Shown: positions 5,368-5,697 of the stretch, in pieces
Numbering within the stretch: the stretch's first letter is position 1
Layout of the letters: every line of letters starts with the position of its first letter
Assembly: GCA_029864065.1 (NCBI GenBank)
Contig: JAOTUD010000225.1
Location: 1 to 5,697, forward strand
From: Gammaproteobacteria bacterium
Lineage (GTDB): Bacteria > Pseudomonadota > Gammaproteobacteria > GCA-001735895
Direction of reading: 5' to 3'
DNA length: 5,697 nucleotides
Translations under genes and position numbers: made by a program
Notes under the pieces: model-generated
Seen by the model: the letters and a program-made list of their open reading frames with translations, nothing else
The model's database searches: none
What the model was told of the DNA's origin: nothing

Positions 5368-5697
5368 TGTTCACCGGGATCATCAAGGCGGTCGGTAAAA
5401 TCAGCCAGAGCGAGGATCGCGGCGGGGATATCAGGCTCGGTATCGACTGTGGCGAGCTCGACCTGTCGGGGGTGCGGCTCGGCGACAGCATCGCCGTCAA
5501 CGGCGCATGCCTCACCGTGATCGAACTCGCCGGTCAAACCTTCAGCGCCGACGTGTCGGTCGAGACCATGAACAAGACGAGCCTGGGAGATCTCGCGCCA
5601 GGCAGCCCGGTGAACCTGGAAACGGCCCTGACCCTGAACACTGCGCTCGGCGGGCACCTGGTCAGCGGCCATGTCGACGGCGTTGGCGCCCTGGTCG
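5367..5697 (+). CDS. ribE: Riboflavin synthase, alpha chain (partial, C-terminus off the right edge)
   Basis: The first 110 residues of a protein that is normally about 200-220 aa with two lumazine-binding repeats; only the first repeat is present here. The enzyme converts two molecules of 6,7-dimethyl-8-ribityllumazine to riboflavin plus the pyrimidine intermediate, the last step of the pathway. Seen: MFTGIIKAVG (1-10), the hallmark N-terminus whose Phe2 region forms the active site; LGDSIAVNGACLTV (38-51); and GGHLVSGHVDGVG (95-107). The ATG overlaps the stop of the upstream gene (TAATG), and TGGAG (5354-5358) gives a good Shine-Dalgarno 8 nt before it. In some bacteria this gene is called ribC. 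It is the last gene visible in the rightward operon. Confidence 0.96.
   Translation, partial: MFTGIIKAVGKISQSEDRGGDIRLGIDCGELDLSGVRLGDSIAVNGACLTVIELAGQTFSADVSVETMNKTSLGDLAPGSPVNLETALTLNTALGGHLVSGHVDGVGALV

Overview
The window is a compact chromosomal segment of about 60% GC. It probably comes from a gammaproteobacterium, perhaps an uncultured or environmental one. The evidence is the order glyA-nrdR-ribD-(insert)-ribE, which matches the usual proteobacterial glyA/nrdR/riboflavin block, together with an A-type iron-sulfur carrier close by. The taxonomic call is an inference from gene order and protein style; no rRNA or other marker gene is present.

Left arm (1-1674, minus strand): an IscA/ErpA-type Fe-S carrier (1674 to 1231) is followed by an ATP-grasp ligase (from about 1167 leftward, cut by the window edge). 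The ATP-grasp protein has the pre-ATP-grasp, ATP-grasp and C-terminal domain arrangement of the L-amino-acid ligase group. The two genes are read in the same direction and, unusually, in the same frame, separated by one TGA. The short gap holds a perfect 9-bp hairpin, and the only ordinary start codon for a full-length ATP-grasp protein is a TTG.

Centre (1675-1901): a divergent, AT-rich intergenic region. It has a plausible sigma-70 promoter for the Fe-S carrier and a good ribosome binding site for glyA. No convincing glyA promoter could be identified.

Right arm (1902-5697, plus strand): glyA (serine hydroxymethyltransferase), nrdR (ribonucleotide reductase repressor), ribD (bifunctional deaminase/reductase), a 190-aa HslV/proteasome-like Ntn-hydrolase, and ribE (riboflavin synthase alpha chain, cut by the right edge). 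Spacing is 12 nt, a 1-nt overlap, 2 nt and a 1-nt overlap, so this looks like one operon with translational coupling from nrdR onward. GlyA feeds one-carbon and purine metabolism. NrdR tunes dNTP synthesis. RibD and RibE carry out middle and final steps of riboflavin synthesis from GTP.

The most unusual item is the Ntn-hydrolase gene locked between ribD and ribE. It keeps the HslV-like residue pattern (N-terminal Ser/Thr, Asp17, a Lys, a GSG loop) but has Ser in the nucleophile position, an insertion before the Lys and an acidic loop. Its substrate and its link to flavin synthesis are not evident. Secondary points of interest are the atypical C-G-G-C cysteine motif and Gly/Cys tail of the Fe-S carrier, and the arrangement of the junction between the carrier and the ATP-grasp gene.
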